Shown: positions 18,554 through 30,321 of the stretch, piece by piece
Layout: every line of letters starts with the position of its first letter
How positions within the stretch are numbered: position 1 is the first letter of the stretch
Source of the DNA: Aneurinibacillus sp. Ricciae_BoGa-3
GTDB lineage: Bacteria; Bacillota; Bacilli; Aneurinibacillales; Aneurinibacillaceae
Assembly (NCBI RefSeq): GCF_028421645.1
Contig: NZ_CP116887.1
Coordinates: forward strand, 3,288,001 to 3,352,000
Direction: 5' to 3'
DNA: 64,000 bases
Program-made: the position numbers and the translations under genes
Notes under the pieces: model-generated
Told to the model about the DNA's origin: nothing
The model's database searches: none
What the model saw: the letters and a program-made list of their open reading frames with translations, nothing else

Positions 18554-20263
18554 ATGGCCTTTGATGGCATTGTAACGCGAGCCGCTGTTCATGAATTGGC
18601 TTCTCTTGTTACCGGGCGCATTACAAAGGTTTACCAGCCCACGGATACAGAGATTGTGATGCAAATTCGGGCTCGAAATGGCAATACACGCCTGCTGCTG
18701 TCGGCCAGCCACAGTTTTCCCCGGTTACATATTACGAAGAAAGAGTACCAGAATCCGCTTGAGCCTCCTATGTTCTGCATGCTGCTTCGTAAATACTGTG
18801 AGGGAGCGATTATTGAATCGATTACGCAGGCTGGCATGGAACGGATTATTCATATAGATATCAAAAGCCGGGATGAACTTGGCGATGACAGGCGCAAGCG
18901 TCTCGTTCTTGAAATTATGGGCCGTCACAGTAACTTAATCTTGCTTGATCCTGAAACCGGCTTGATTCACGATGGCCTGCACCATGTGACGCCTGCGATA
19001 AGCCAGCACCGGGTTGTACTTCCCGGACGTCCCTATGTAGCTCCGCCTCCTCAGGACAAAATAAATCCGCTAACGGCGGACTATAACGATTTTATCCGGC
19101 TGATCGATTTGAACCAGGGAAAAATCAGCAGGCAAATTGTAGCAAGTTTCGCGGGCATCAGCCCGCTTGTCGCAGATGAAATAGTCTACCGGGCGGGGCT
19201 TTCCACCCGCGAAGCGTTGTGGAAAGCCTTTAATACCATAATGGGACCGGTCAAGAACAACAAATATGTGCCAAATATTCAATTCGGCGATAAAACAGCT
19301 TTCTCCGTGATCCAGCTAACCCAGTTTACGAGCGGCACGAACGAAGTATTCGGCACGGTAAGCGAATGCCTGGAAGCCTTTTACCACGGAAAAGCGCAGC
19401 GCGACGCCGTTAAACAAAAACTGCATGATCTTATCCGGTTCGTCAGCAACGAACGCAATAAAAACGCAAAAAAAATCGAAAAGCTGAAGCTGACCCTTGA
19501 AGAAGCGGAAGATGCCAAACGATTTCAGCAGTTCGGTGAATTGATTACCGCAAATATTTATCAGCTTGAGCGGGGCCAAACGGAGGCAAACGTGTTAAAC
19601 TATTATAAGGAAGACGCACCAATTGTGTCGATTCCCCTCGATCCCGCACTCACACCCTCCGAAAACGCGCAGGCTTATTTCAAGAAATATACGAAGGCAA
19701 AGAACAGCGTGGCTATTGTAGGTGATCAAATCGAGCATGCGAGAAAGGAAATAGCTTACTTTGATACCATTTTACAGCAAATCGAAGGGGCCGGCTTACA
19801 GGATATTGAAGAAATACGAGAAGAATTGATCGAGCAGGGGTATATCAGGGCTCGGCATGCGAAAAACAACCGCAAAGCAAAACCGAAGGCCCCTGTCATT
19901 GCACAGTACACATCCAGCGAGGGCATTCCGATTTATGTCGGTAAAAACAACCGGCAAAACGATTACCTGACCAGCAAAGTCGCCGGCAGCGAGGATACCT
20001 GGCTGCATACGAAAGACATACCGGGTTCCCATGTTGTGATTAAATCCGCTTCTTATGGAGAAGCAACGCTTCATGAAGCAGCGCAGTTGGCCGCCTACTT
20101 CAGCAAAGGACGGGAGTCCAGCCAGGTGCCTGTTGATTACACGCTGGTTCGCCATGTCAAAAAACCCAAAGGAGCAAAACCCGGCTTTGTCATTTATGAG
20201 CAGCAAAAAACGCTGTTCGTAACACCGGATGAATCGGTAATCCGGAATTTAGCGGATAAGTAG
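18554..20263 (+). CDS. rqcH: Ribosome quality control factor RqcH (NFACT family)
   Basis: Binds stalled 50S-peptidyl-tRNA complexes and adds C-terminal alanine tails that mark nascent chains for degradation. The 569-aa protein has the NFACT-N domain (MAFDGIVTRAAVHEL, with a GDDRRKR stretch matching the conserved DR motif), helix-hairpin-helix and coiled-coil middle parts, and the NFACT-R domain near the C-terminus (DTWLHTKDIPGSHVVIK). ATG at 18554 was chosen because the family starts MAFDG and AGAGGTAGG lies upstream; the longer frame from 18377 reads through the repeat. Earlier annotated as fibronectin-binding protein. Position matches yloA. Confidence 0.95.
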   Translation: MAFDGIVTRAAVHELASLVTGRITKVYQPTDTEIVMQIRARNGNTRLLLSASHSFPRLHITKKEYQNPLEPPMFCMLLRKYCEGAIIESITQAGMERIIHIDIKSRDELGDDRRKRLVLEIMGRHSNLILLDPETGLIHDGLHHVTPAISQHRVVLPGRPYVAPPPQDKINPLTADYNDFIRLIDLNQGKISRQIVASFAGISPLVADEIVYRAGLSTREALWKAFNTIMGPVKNNKYVPNIQFGDKTAFSVIQLTQFTSGTNEVFGTVSECLEAFYHGKAQRDAVKQKLHDLIRFVSNERNKNAKKIEKLKLTLEEAEDAKRFQQFGELITANIYQLERGQTEANVLNYYKEDAPIVSIPLDPALTPSENAQAYFKKYTKAKNSVAIVGDQIEHARKEIAYFDTILQQIEGAGLQDIEEIREELIEQGYIRARHAKNNRKAKPKAPVIAQYTSSEGIPIYVGKNNRQNDYLTSKVAGSEDTWLHTKDIPGSHVVIKSASYGEATLHEAAQLAAYFSKGRESSQVPVDYTLVRHVKKPKGAKPGFVIYEQQKTLFVTPDESVIRNLADK

Positions 20264-20286
20264 AACTAGCTTAATGAGGAAACAGT

Positions 20287-22263
20287 ATGTCAAATAATTC
20301 ATTTTTAAAAGGTACGCTGATCCTAACCCTGGCAGCGGTCGTGGCAAGGCTGCTGGGCGTTGTCCAGCGCGTGCCGCTGCAGCACATTATGGGCAATGAC
20401 GGCATGAATTTATACAGCATTTCTTACAACATCTATAACCTTTTGTTTACGATTGCCACCCTTGGCATCCCAAGCGCTTTAAGCAAGCAGGTGGCCGGTT
20501 ACAATGCACTGGGAAGGTATCATGAAGCCTTCCAAACGTACCGGGCTGCCCGCAACTTTACGCTGGTAGGAGGCGTCTTTATGGCGCTTCTGTTATATCT
20601 CGCCGCTCCCTTTTATGCAGATTGGGTCCTGGCCCCGGAAGCAGAGAAGGCTATCAAAGCGATTGCGCCTACGCTGCTATTCTTTCCGGTTATTTCAATT
20701 ATGCGCGGGTACTTTCAGGGACAGCAGATTATGCACCCGACTGGCATTTCGCAAATAAACGAACAAATCCTGCGCGTGGTAACAGCCGTGGTTTTTCCAA
20801 TTGTCCTGCTCCATATCGGGTACAACAAGGATGTAGCGGTTGCCGGTGCTTCCTTTGGCGCATTTACTGGAAGCATTGCAGCGCTTGCCGTGATGATGTA
20901 TTTCTACAAGAAACACAGACCGGACCAGAAGAGAAAACTTGCCACACAGCGATCTTACAGCATTCTGCCGCTGCGTGAAATCTATGGTAAATTATTCAGG
21001 CTATCCGTACCGATTACGCTGTCAGCACTGGCCGTACCGCTGCTTTACTTCATCGATTCGTCCACAGGGCTGCGCCTGCTGACTCCGGTACAGGAACGCG
21101 TGAATTTCACGATTAACAGCCAATCAGCCATCGTTGCAGGCCAGAGCCTCACGCTGCCTGCAGCTCCCTATCTCGACCACAATGTGGCGATGGTTCCGTT
21201 CGACAGTGTTGGAAAGGCGCTGGGCGCCCGCATTAGCTGGAACGAGTCGCGGCAAATGGTTCATTATGTGCGCGGAAAAACCGATGTCTGGCTTACCCTA
21301 AAAAAGCCAGTTGTCGTCAACGGAAAAAATCTTGGCATGTTTCAACCTAATAAATATAAGGGTTCCGTGCCGATGGTTCCGCAGCGATTTTTTACCGATC
21401 AGCTGCAAGGTTATAACCAGGCTATGGAATTGAATGGAATTCTATCCGGCAGTGCGCAGTCGCTGGCTGGATTGCCGATTATCCTCGCCACGGCGCTCAG
21501 CATGTCCATTATCCCGGTCGTTTCTGCCGCTCATTCGCGCAGAGACCGCCGGGAAGTCCAGCGCATGAGTTCGCTCGCGCTGCGCATGTCGCTTCTAACA
21601 GGGGTGCCCGCCGCTCTGTACCTAACGGTTGCCGCTTATCCTGTGAATGGGTTTTTGTTTAAAAACTCGAGTGAGATTTTCACGACCGCTTCAGGTATCA
21701 TTGCGGCCTTGTGCTTCGGCACCATTTTTCAAATTATGATGATGACCTCCAGCGGCATTTTGCAGGGGCTGGGCCGCAGTCACCTGCCAATGCTGCATGT
21801 GGCAATCGGTGTGCTGATTAAATGGATTGGAAACTATATTTTTGCCCCTCTATTCGGTATATATGGCATCATTCTGGCCACGACACTTTGCTTTGTAGTC
21901 GTGATGGTGTTAAATATGCGTTCGATAAACAGGTATACGAAGCTTTCAATACTGGGGAAAAAGTGGAGAGGATTTCTCGTTTCTTGCTTTGCGATGGTAT
22001 TGGTAGGCTGGGTAATTGTCGAGATGGGGTTACGTATAAGGCCCTCTATCCCTTTGCCTAATTTCTTGTTTTATGGCCTCGAATCTTGCATAATCGCTCT
22101 TGTCAGCCTCTCAGCGTATGGCATAGGCCTCTTCTGGCTTAACGGGATCGATATCCGTGAAATTCAGTATCTGCCAGGCGTCTTCCAGCGTGTGTACCAC
22201 GTGTTGTCGCGCTACCGGATTCTTCCTGCCTTTATTGAACAGCAAAAGAGTGGACTTCATTAA
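20287..22263 (+). CDS. MOP-family polysaccharide/lipid flippase with inserted stalk domain
   Basis: Membrane transporter of the SpoVB/Wzx/MurJ-like superfamily (658 aa; relatives are about 520-550). Residues 1-258 hold seven hydrophobic segments and about 390-640 the other seven. Between them, residues about 266-372 form a hydrophilic insert that looks like a copper amine oxidase N-terminal (stalk) domain: QSLTLPAAPYLDHNVAMVPF, then KALGARISWN, then PVVVNGKNLG and VPMVPQRFF. By positive-inside counting the insert faces outward. The substrate, lipid II or another lipid-linked sugar, cannot be told. It follows rqcH by 23 bp and is probably co-transcribed. No counterpart at this place in B. subtilis. 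Confidence 0.85.
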   Translation: MSNNSFLKGTLILTLAAVVARLLGVVQRVPLQHIMGNDGMNLYSISYNIYNLLFTIATLGIPSALSKQVAGYNALGRYHEAFQTYRAARNFTLVGGVFMALLLYLAAPFYADWVLAPEAEKAIKAIAPTLLFFPVISIMRGYFQGQQIMHPTGISQINEQILRVVTAVVFPIVLLHIGYNKDVAVAGASFGAFTGSIAALAVMMYFYKKHRPDQKRKLATQRSYSILPLREIYGKLFRLSVPITLSALAVPLLYFIDSSTGLRLLTPVQERVNFTINSQSAIVAGQSLTLPAAPYLDHNVAMVPFDSVGKALGARISWNESRQMVHYVRGKTDVWLTLKKPVVVNGKNLGMFQPNKYKGSVPMVPQRFFTDQLQGYNQAMELNGILSGSAQSLAGLPIILATALSMSIIPVVSAAHSRRDRREVQRMSSLALRMSLLTGVPAALYLTVAAYPVNGFLFKNSSEIFTTASGIIAALCFGTIFQIMMMTSSGILQGLGRSHLPMLHVAIGVLIKWIGNYIFAPLFGIYGIILATTLCFVVVMVLNMRSINRYTKLSILGKKWRGFLVSCFAMVLVGWVIVEMGLRIRPSIPLPNFLFYGLESCIIALVSLSAYGIGLFWLNGIDIREIQYLPGVFQRVYHVLSRYRILPAFIEQQKSGLH

Positions 22264-22279
22264 TGCGTCCACTCTTTTG

Positions 22280-22462
22280 TCAAGCCATATGCTCGTTATC
22301 CGAAAGCTTCTTAAGTAGATTATCTATTTCATGTATTTCAAGCTGGATTTGTTTTACCATCGGGTTATCAGCTGCTTCTTCTTTATTCTCAAGCAGTTCG
22401 GATATAAACTCTTTCCAGTTCTTATGCGACAAATATAGCGCTTCCCACTCTTTCTTATCCAT
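22280..22462 (-). CDS. Small charged helical protein, unknown function
   Basis: A 60-aa protein starting MDKKEWEALYLSHKNW and rich in Glu/Lys with heptad-like leucines (LLENKEE, IHEIDNLLKKL), so a short coiled coil or helix pair is likely. The ATG at 22462 has GAGGG about 10 nt upstream; the frame extends to 22636, but the extension is basic and lacks a ribosome site. It lies tail to tail with the flippase (16 bp apart). Function not recognised; it resembles small cytosolic sporulation or stress proteins of Bacillales only in size. Confidence 0.55.
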   Translation of the reverse strand: MDKKEWEALYLSHKNWKEFISELLENKEEAADNPMVKQIQLEIHEIDNLLKKLSDNEHMA

Positions 22463-22651
22463 CTCATAATCCGCCCTCTCTACTGCTGTATACACGGTTA
22501 TGGTTTTTCGATAGGCATGTATGAGAGTGCTTCTCTGTTTTATTCTTCTTCTGGCGCGTAGAAATCGAAATCCATACCTTCTTGCTTTATGTTTATTATT
22601 TACCACTTGACAGTATGCTAAAACAGCATTCCTCAATTTCCAAAAAATGCA

Positions 22652-22683
22652 AAGGACCTGCTCACCATATGAGCTAGGTCCTT
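22652..22683 (-). terminator. Terminator at the end of the pyr operon
   Basis: AAGGACCT + GCTCA pair with TGAGC + AGGTCCTT around a short loop. On the minus strand TGCATTTTTTGG follows. It is the first strong intrinsic terminator past pyrE, 210 bp downstream, beyond the repeat. Confidence 0.75.
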
Positions 22684-22696
22684 GTTTTATACAGAA

Positions 22697-22742
22697 AGAA
22701 ATTATATGTTACTATAAAGCATTAAAGTAACATGTAATTTCT
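22697..22742. repeat. 17-bp inverted repeat beside repeat copy 3
   Basis: Two 17-nt arms (starting AGAAATTA and ending TAATTTCT) differ at one position and enclose a 12-nt AT-rich loop. It is not followed by a T-run on either strand. It lies between the pyr terminator and repeat copy 3, and its role is unknown. The region 22463-22894 otherwise holds only this, the terminator and the repeat. Confidence 0.55.
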
Positions 22743-22775
22743 TAAATGGGACCATATGGTCCCCAAAATGCTAAA

Positions 22776-22894
22776 GAAAAACATCGCGAGGCAATGCCGG
22801 CTCCTTTCTTTCCCCTTTAGGAGCATCTGGAACAGAGGGCGAAAAATCTTCTGCGGGGGGAAAGGACAGAGCGGCATGTCCGCGATGTTTATTC
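22776..22894. repeat. MITE-like palindromic repeat, copy 3 (shortest, 119 bp)
   Basis: Starts GAAAAACATCGCG and ends CGCGATGTTTATTC, with the same CTCCTTTC... and GAAAGGA... arms as the others, but the centre is deleted down to a short AACAGAGGGCGAAAAAT segment. The right end touches the pyrE stop codon: the TAA is at 22895-22897. A GGGACC-atat-GGTCCC hairpin lies at 22748-22763 just outside the left end. Confidence 0.75.
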
Positions 22895-23521
22895 TTACCT
22901 GTATTCTTCCGGGTACTTCCGCCAGGCCGCAAGTGCATCTATCTGCTCGGATTTTATAATCCCTGCCTCACCTGCTGTTTCCAGTAAAGCGGTGTAATGG
23001 CTGAGCGTTTGGAATATAAGGCCTGCTTGTTCGAAGGCCTGCTCAGCCCGGGGAAATTGATAGGAGAAAATGGCCAGTACGCTAACAACTTGCCCGCCAG
23101 CGTCCTGTATGGCCTTAGCTGCTTCAATAGAGCTTCCGCCTGTCGAAATTAAATCTTCAATGACAATCGTTTTCGCACCTTCAGCAAGCCTTCCCTCAAT
23201 CTGATTTCCTTTTCCATGGCCTTTTGGTTTGGAGCGAATATAAATCATCGGAAGATTTAATTCTTCCGCCAGCCAGGCTGCATGAGGAATGCCTGCTGTG
23301 GCGGTTCCGGCTATGACTTCTGTTTCCGGGAATTGTTCCCGTACGATAGAGGCAAATGACCGGCAAATTAAGCGGCGGACTTCAGGGTAAGACATGGTCA
23401 GCCTATTGTCACAATATATGGGGCTTTTAATTCCTGAAGTCCATGTGAATGGTTCATCCGGCCTCAGGGATACGGCTTCTATTCGCAAAAGTTCTTCCGC
23501 AATTTTACGGGCTGTACTCAT
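22895..23521 (-). CDS. pyrE: Orotate phosphoribosyltransferase
   Basis: Makes OMP from orotate and PRPP in UMP synthesis. The 208-aa protein has the PRPP-binding motif TIVIEDLISTGGSS and the family segment SGIKSPIYCDNR. Start ambiguous: ATG at 23521 gives MSTARKIAEELL, with AAAGG about 13 nt upstream; ATG at 23542 would add seven residues. Last gene of the pyr operon, 32 bp after pyrF. A MITE-like repeat begins right after its stop. Confidence 0.94.
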   Translation of the reverse strand: MSTARKIAEELLRIEAVSLRPDEPFTWTSGIKSPIYCDNRLTMSYPEVRRLICRSFASIVREQFPETEVIAGTATAGIPHAAWLAEELNLPMIYIRSKPKGHGKGNQIEGRLAEGAKTIVIEDLISTGGSSIEAAKAIQDAGGQVVSVLAIFSYQFPRAEQAFEQAGLIFQTLSHYTALLETAGEAGIIKSEQIDALAAWRKYPEEYR

Positions 23522-23553
23522 ATGTCTCACACTGCCTTTCATTGTTTATATTT

Positions 23554-26003
<2,450 letters not shown>

Positions 26004-26011
<8 letters not shown>

Positions 26012-29000
26012 GGGCTAACACCTCTTTTCGAACAGGCTCATGCGGAATCGCTTCAGCGGTAAACGTGATCGTTTCCAGAACTTTCAGCAGTGCCCGGGCC
26101 GTATCAAGCGATGTTAAGCATACGACGCCATTTTCTACCGCTTCCCGGCGAATGCGGAAACCATCGCGCTGCGGCGTCTTGCCCTTGGTGAGCGTATTAA
26201 TGACAAAGCTGGCTTCTCCGGTCCGAATAACATCGAGGAGGTTTGGCGAATCTTCATGAATCTTGCGCACTCGCTTAACAGCCATACCTGCCTTTTGTAA
26301 AAAGTTAGCCGTTCCTTCCGTGGCCATAAGAGTAAAACCAAGCTCGCTGAATCCCTGGCAAATATCGCGTGCTTCCTCTTTATCTTTATCAGCGACCGTT
26401 ACAAGCAGGGACCCGTGGGTCGGGATTTTAATACCGGATGCAATCAAACCTTTGTACAGGGCTTTAGCCAATGTTCGGTCACGGCCCATCACTTCCCCGG
26501 TAGACTTCATTTCAGGCCCGAGGGTTGTATCCACACGGCGAAGCTTCGCAAAGGAGAATACCGGCACTTTCACCGATACATAGTCCGCTTCCTTGTGATA
26601 ACCAGGCGTAAGCCCTAGCTCTGGGATGGTGGAACCGAGAATAATTTTAGTCGCGATATTAGCCATTGGAATGTTTGTAATTTTACTTAGAAAAGGTACG
26701 GTCCGGGACGAGCGCGGGTTGACTTCAAGAACATAAGGTTTTCCTTTATGGATAACAAACTGAATGTTGAACAGCCCTTTTATCTGTAAACCGCGTGCGA
26801 TGTTCGTCGTCATTTCAATTAATTCGTCTTTTAGTGTGGGCGAAATATTTTGCGCCGGGTATACGGCAATCGAATCACCGGAGTGTACGCCTGCCCGTTC
26901 AATATGCTCCATAATCCCCGGGATGAGCACATTTTCCCCATCGCTAATGCCGTCCACTTCGACTTCTGTACCCATGAGGTATGTGTCGATTAATACCGGA
27001 TGATCCGGATTAATTTTTACAGCTTCTGTCATGTAGGTGAGAAGCTCCTGCTCGTTATATACGATCTCCATTGCGCGCCCGCCGAGTACGTATGAAGGCC
27101 GTACAAGAACCGGGTAACTCAGCGATCGTGCGGCCTCTACAGCAACCTCGACAGATGTAGCCGTTTTTCCCGGCGGCTGGGCTATCCGCAAGGAACGGAG
27201 CACCTGCTCGAATTTCTCGCGATCTTCCGCCGCATCGATGTTTTCAAGCGATGTCCCGAGAATCGTAACACCTGCTTTTTCCAGGCCTGCAGCCAGGTTA
27301 ATCGCCGTTTGTCCGCCGAATTGTACGATGACACCGACAGGTTTTTCTTTTTCCACAATATGCAGGACATCCTCAAGGAAAAGCGGTTCAAAATACAGGC
27401 GGTCAGACGTGCTGAAGTCGGTGGATACCGTTTCCGGATTGTTGTTAATAATAACCGCCTCATAACCCATTTCTTTAAGCGCCCAAACAGCATGTACGGT
27501 TGAGTAATCAAACTCAATCCCCTGTCCAATCCGAATTGGACCGGAACCAAGGACAATCACGCTTGGTTTAGCCGTTTCTTCCCGTTCATCTTCTTCTTCA
27601 TACGTTGAGTAGTAATAGGGGGTCGCAGCTTCAAATTCCGCCGCGCATGTATCGACCATTTTGTATACCGGGACAATCCCGGCTTCCCGGCGTGCCTTGC
27701 TGATCTCCTCTTCCGCAAGTCCTGCAAGCGAGGCGATACGCCTGTCGGTAAAGCCCATCCGCTTTGCTTCTCTTATGCGGTCTAAGCTGATAGTTCCTGG
27801 TGATGAACTGTCACGCAGTTCTTGTTCAAAGTTAACGATTTTTTCAAATTTGGCTAAGAAGAAATAATCAATACGTGTTAGCCTATGAATTTCTTCCTTG
27901 GTTAGGCCGCGGCGCAAGGCTTCCATCACGAGGAAGATGCGCTCATCATCCGCCTTTGCGAGGCGGGTTTCCAGCTCCTCACGGCTAAGTTCCCCAACTT
28001 CCGGAAGTTCCAGGGAGTGAAGCCCGATTTCTAATGAGCGGACAGCTTTGTGAATGGATTCCTCGAACGTGCGGCCGATCGCCATCACTTCACCTGTGGC
28101 CTTCATCTGTGTGCCCAGTTTGCGGTTAGCCGATATAAATTTGTCAAACGGCCAGCGCGGAATTTTAGTCACGATATAATCCAGCGCCGGTTCAAAGCAA
28201 GCGTATGTCTGTTTCGTAACCGGATTTTGCAGTTCATCAAGCGTATAACCCACCGCTATTTTCGCCGCCATTTTGGCAATTGGATAGCCAGTCGCCTTCG
28301 ATGCAAGGGCGGAAGAGCGGCTAACGCGCGGATTCACTTCAATGACATAATACTGGTAGCTGTGGGGGTCCAGCGCAAGCTGAACGTTACAGCCCCCTTT
28401 AATATTCAGGGAACGGATGATTTTTAAAGAGGCAGAGCGGAGCATTTGATATTCCCGGTCAGACAGCGTCTGGCTCGGCGCAACGACAATGCTGTCTCCT
28501 GTGTGAATGCCAACCGGATCGATGTTTTCCATGTTGCAGACCACTATCGCATTGTCATTAGCATCACGCATCACTTCGTATTCAATCTCTTTAAAACCCG
28601 CGATGCTTTTTTCTACCAGGCACTGGGTAATCGGACTGTACTTGAGGCCGCTTGCTACAATCTCCCGCAGTTCCTGTTCGTTAGCCACGATCCCCCCACC
28701 GGTGCCGCCTAGGGTGTAAGCGGGACGAACAATGATGGGGTAGCCAATTCGCTCTGCAAAAACCAATGCCTCGTCCACCGTATGGATGATATCGCTCGCT
28801 GGCACTGGTTCATTGATTTCCTGCATGAGGGAGCGGAACAATTCCCGATCTTCCGCTTTTTTGATCGCTGCCAAATCCGTTCCCAGCAGGACAACATTCT
28901 CCTCTTCCAGTACGCCTGCTTCGTTTAATTCCATTGCCAGATTGAGACCTGTCTGTCCGCCAAGCGTAGCAAGCAGGCCATCCGGCTTTTCTTTGCGGAT

Positions 29001-29231
29001 GATGCGGGTTACAAATTCTAGCGTCAGCGGTTCGATATACACGCGGTCCGCCATATTCGTATCCGTCATAATCGTAGCCGGGTTGCTGTTTACCAGTATC
29101 ACTTCATAGCCTTCTTCTTTCAGCGCCTCACATGCCTGAGTACCGGCATAGTCGAATTCGGCGGCCTGCCCGATAACAATCGGCCCGGAACCAATCACAA
29201 GTATTTTTTTCAGATTATCGAGTCGTGGCAT
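26004..29231 (-). CDS. carB: Carbamoyl-phosphate synthase large subunit
   Basis: Makes carbamoyl phosphate from bicarbonate, ATP and ammonia channelled from CarA. The 1075-aa protein shows the internal duplication: [20 protein letters not shown] near the start and [20 protein letters not shown] near residue 560, each with an ATP-grasp domain, then a C-terminal MGS-like regulatory domain. ATG at 29231 fits the family start ([16 protein letters not shown]) and overlaps carA by 17 bp. The pyrimidine-specific copy, judged from its operon. Confidence 0.96.
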
Positions 29232-30321
29232 AAGTCGCATCCCCTTTCTTGTGCTGTGCAATTTGCTCTAAGAACCGGTCAAACAGGTAGCCTGAATCAA
29301 ATGGGCCCGGGGCCGCTTCAGGGTGGTATTGAACAGAAAAAGCCGGATAAATTTTGTGGACGAGCCCTTCAACCGTATTGTCATTTAACGAAATATGACT
29401 CACTTCAAGATCAGTGCCTTGTACAGATTCTGCGGTTACTGCATAGCCATGGTTTTGCGATGTAATATGCGTACGCCCTGTTGCCAGCTCTTTGACCGGG
29501 TGATTCCCGCCCCGGTGTCCGAATGTCAGTTTGGCTGTATCTGCCCCGCAGGCGAGCGCAAGCAGCTGGTGGCCCAGGCAAACCCCGAATACCGGGTAGC
29601 TGCCAAGGATTTCCCGCAGCATGGTCACAGCTTCCGGAACATCTTTCGGATCGCCAGGCCCGTTTGAAAGGAATACGCCATCAGGCCGAATGCGGCGGAT
29701 TTCATCCGCGCCCACATTGTATGGGACGACAATAACATCGCAGCTGCGTTTGGTTAGTTCCCGCAAAATCCCCTGTTTGGCGCCGAAATCCACCAACACA
29801 ATGCGGGGACCGTCCTGGCCGGGAACTGCAAACATGTTTTTCGTAGAAACCCGGGAAACCTGATCCGTCATAAAAGGAGCTTTCAGGCTTTCAAGCAGGC
29901 TATCGATCGGTGTATCCGCTGTGGTCAGTACGCCTTTTAGCGTGCCATGGCGGCGGATGAGCCGGGTAAGTTTTCGTGTGTCGATCTCTGCGATACCTGG
30001 AATGTTATATTCTTTTAGGAGAGAATCCAGGCTCTCTTCATTCCGCCAGTTACTTGCGTATTCGCAATGTTCACGCACAACAAACCCGTGCACAAAGGGA
30101 CGAATGGATTCAAAGTCGTCGCGGTTTATTCCGTAGTTGCCGATTAACGGATAGGTCATCGTAACAATCTGTCCGCAGTAGGATGGGTCGGATAATACTT
30201 CCTGATAGCCTGTCATACCGGTGTTAAAAACAACCTCGCCAAGCGACTCCCCAGCTGCACCAAACGATTTTCCTTGAAATACAGTTCCATCTTCTAATAC
30301 TAGCCTCGCCCATTTATTCAT
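29215..30321 (-). CDS. carA: Carbamoyl-phosphate synthase small (glutaminase) subunit
   Basis: Hydrolyses glutamine and hands ammonia to CarB. The 368-aa protein has the CPSase small-chain N-domain ([15 protein letters not shown]) and a class I amidotransferase with nucleophile motif FGVCLGHQL and the later [15 protein letters not shown] at 30321 sits in ATGAATAA, overlapping the pyrC stop by 8 bp. Confidence 0.96.
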   Translation of the reverse strand: MNKWARLVLEDGTVFQGKSFGAAGESLGEVVFNTGMTGYQEVLSDPSYCGQIVTMTYPLIGNYGINRDDFESIRPFVHGFVVREHCEYASNWRNEESLDSLLKEYNIPGIAEIDTRKLTRLIRRHGTLKGVLTTADTPIDSLLESLKAPFMTDQVSRVSTKNMFAVPGQDGPRIVLVDFGAKQGILRELTKRSCDVIVVPYNVGADEIRRIRPDGVFLSNGPGDPKDVPEAVTMLREILGSYPVFGVCLGHQLLALACGADTAKLTFGHRGGNHPVKELATGRTHITSQNHGYAVTAESVQGTDLEVSHISLNDNTVEGLVHKIYPAFSVQYHPEAAPGPFDSGYLFDRFLEQIAQHKKGDATYATTR

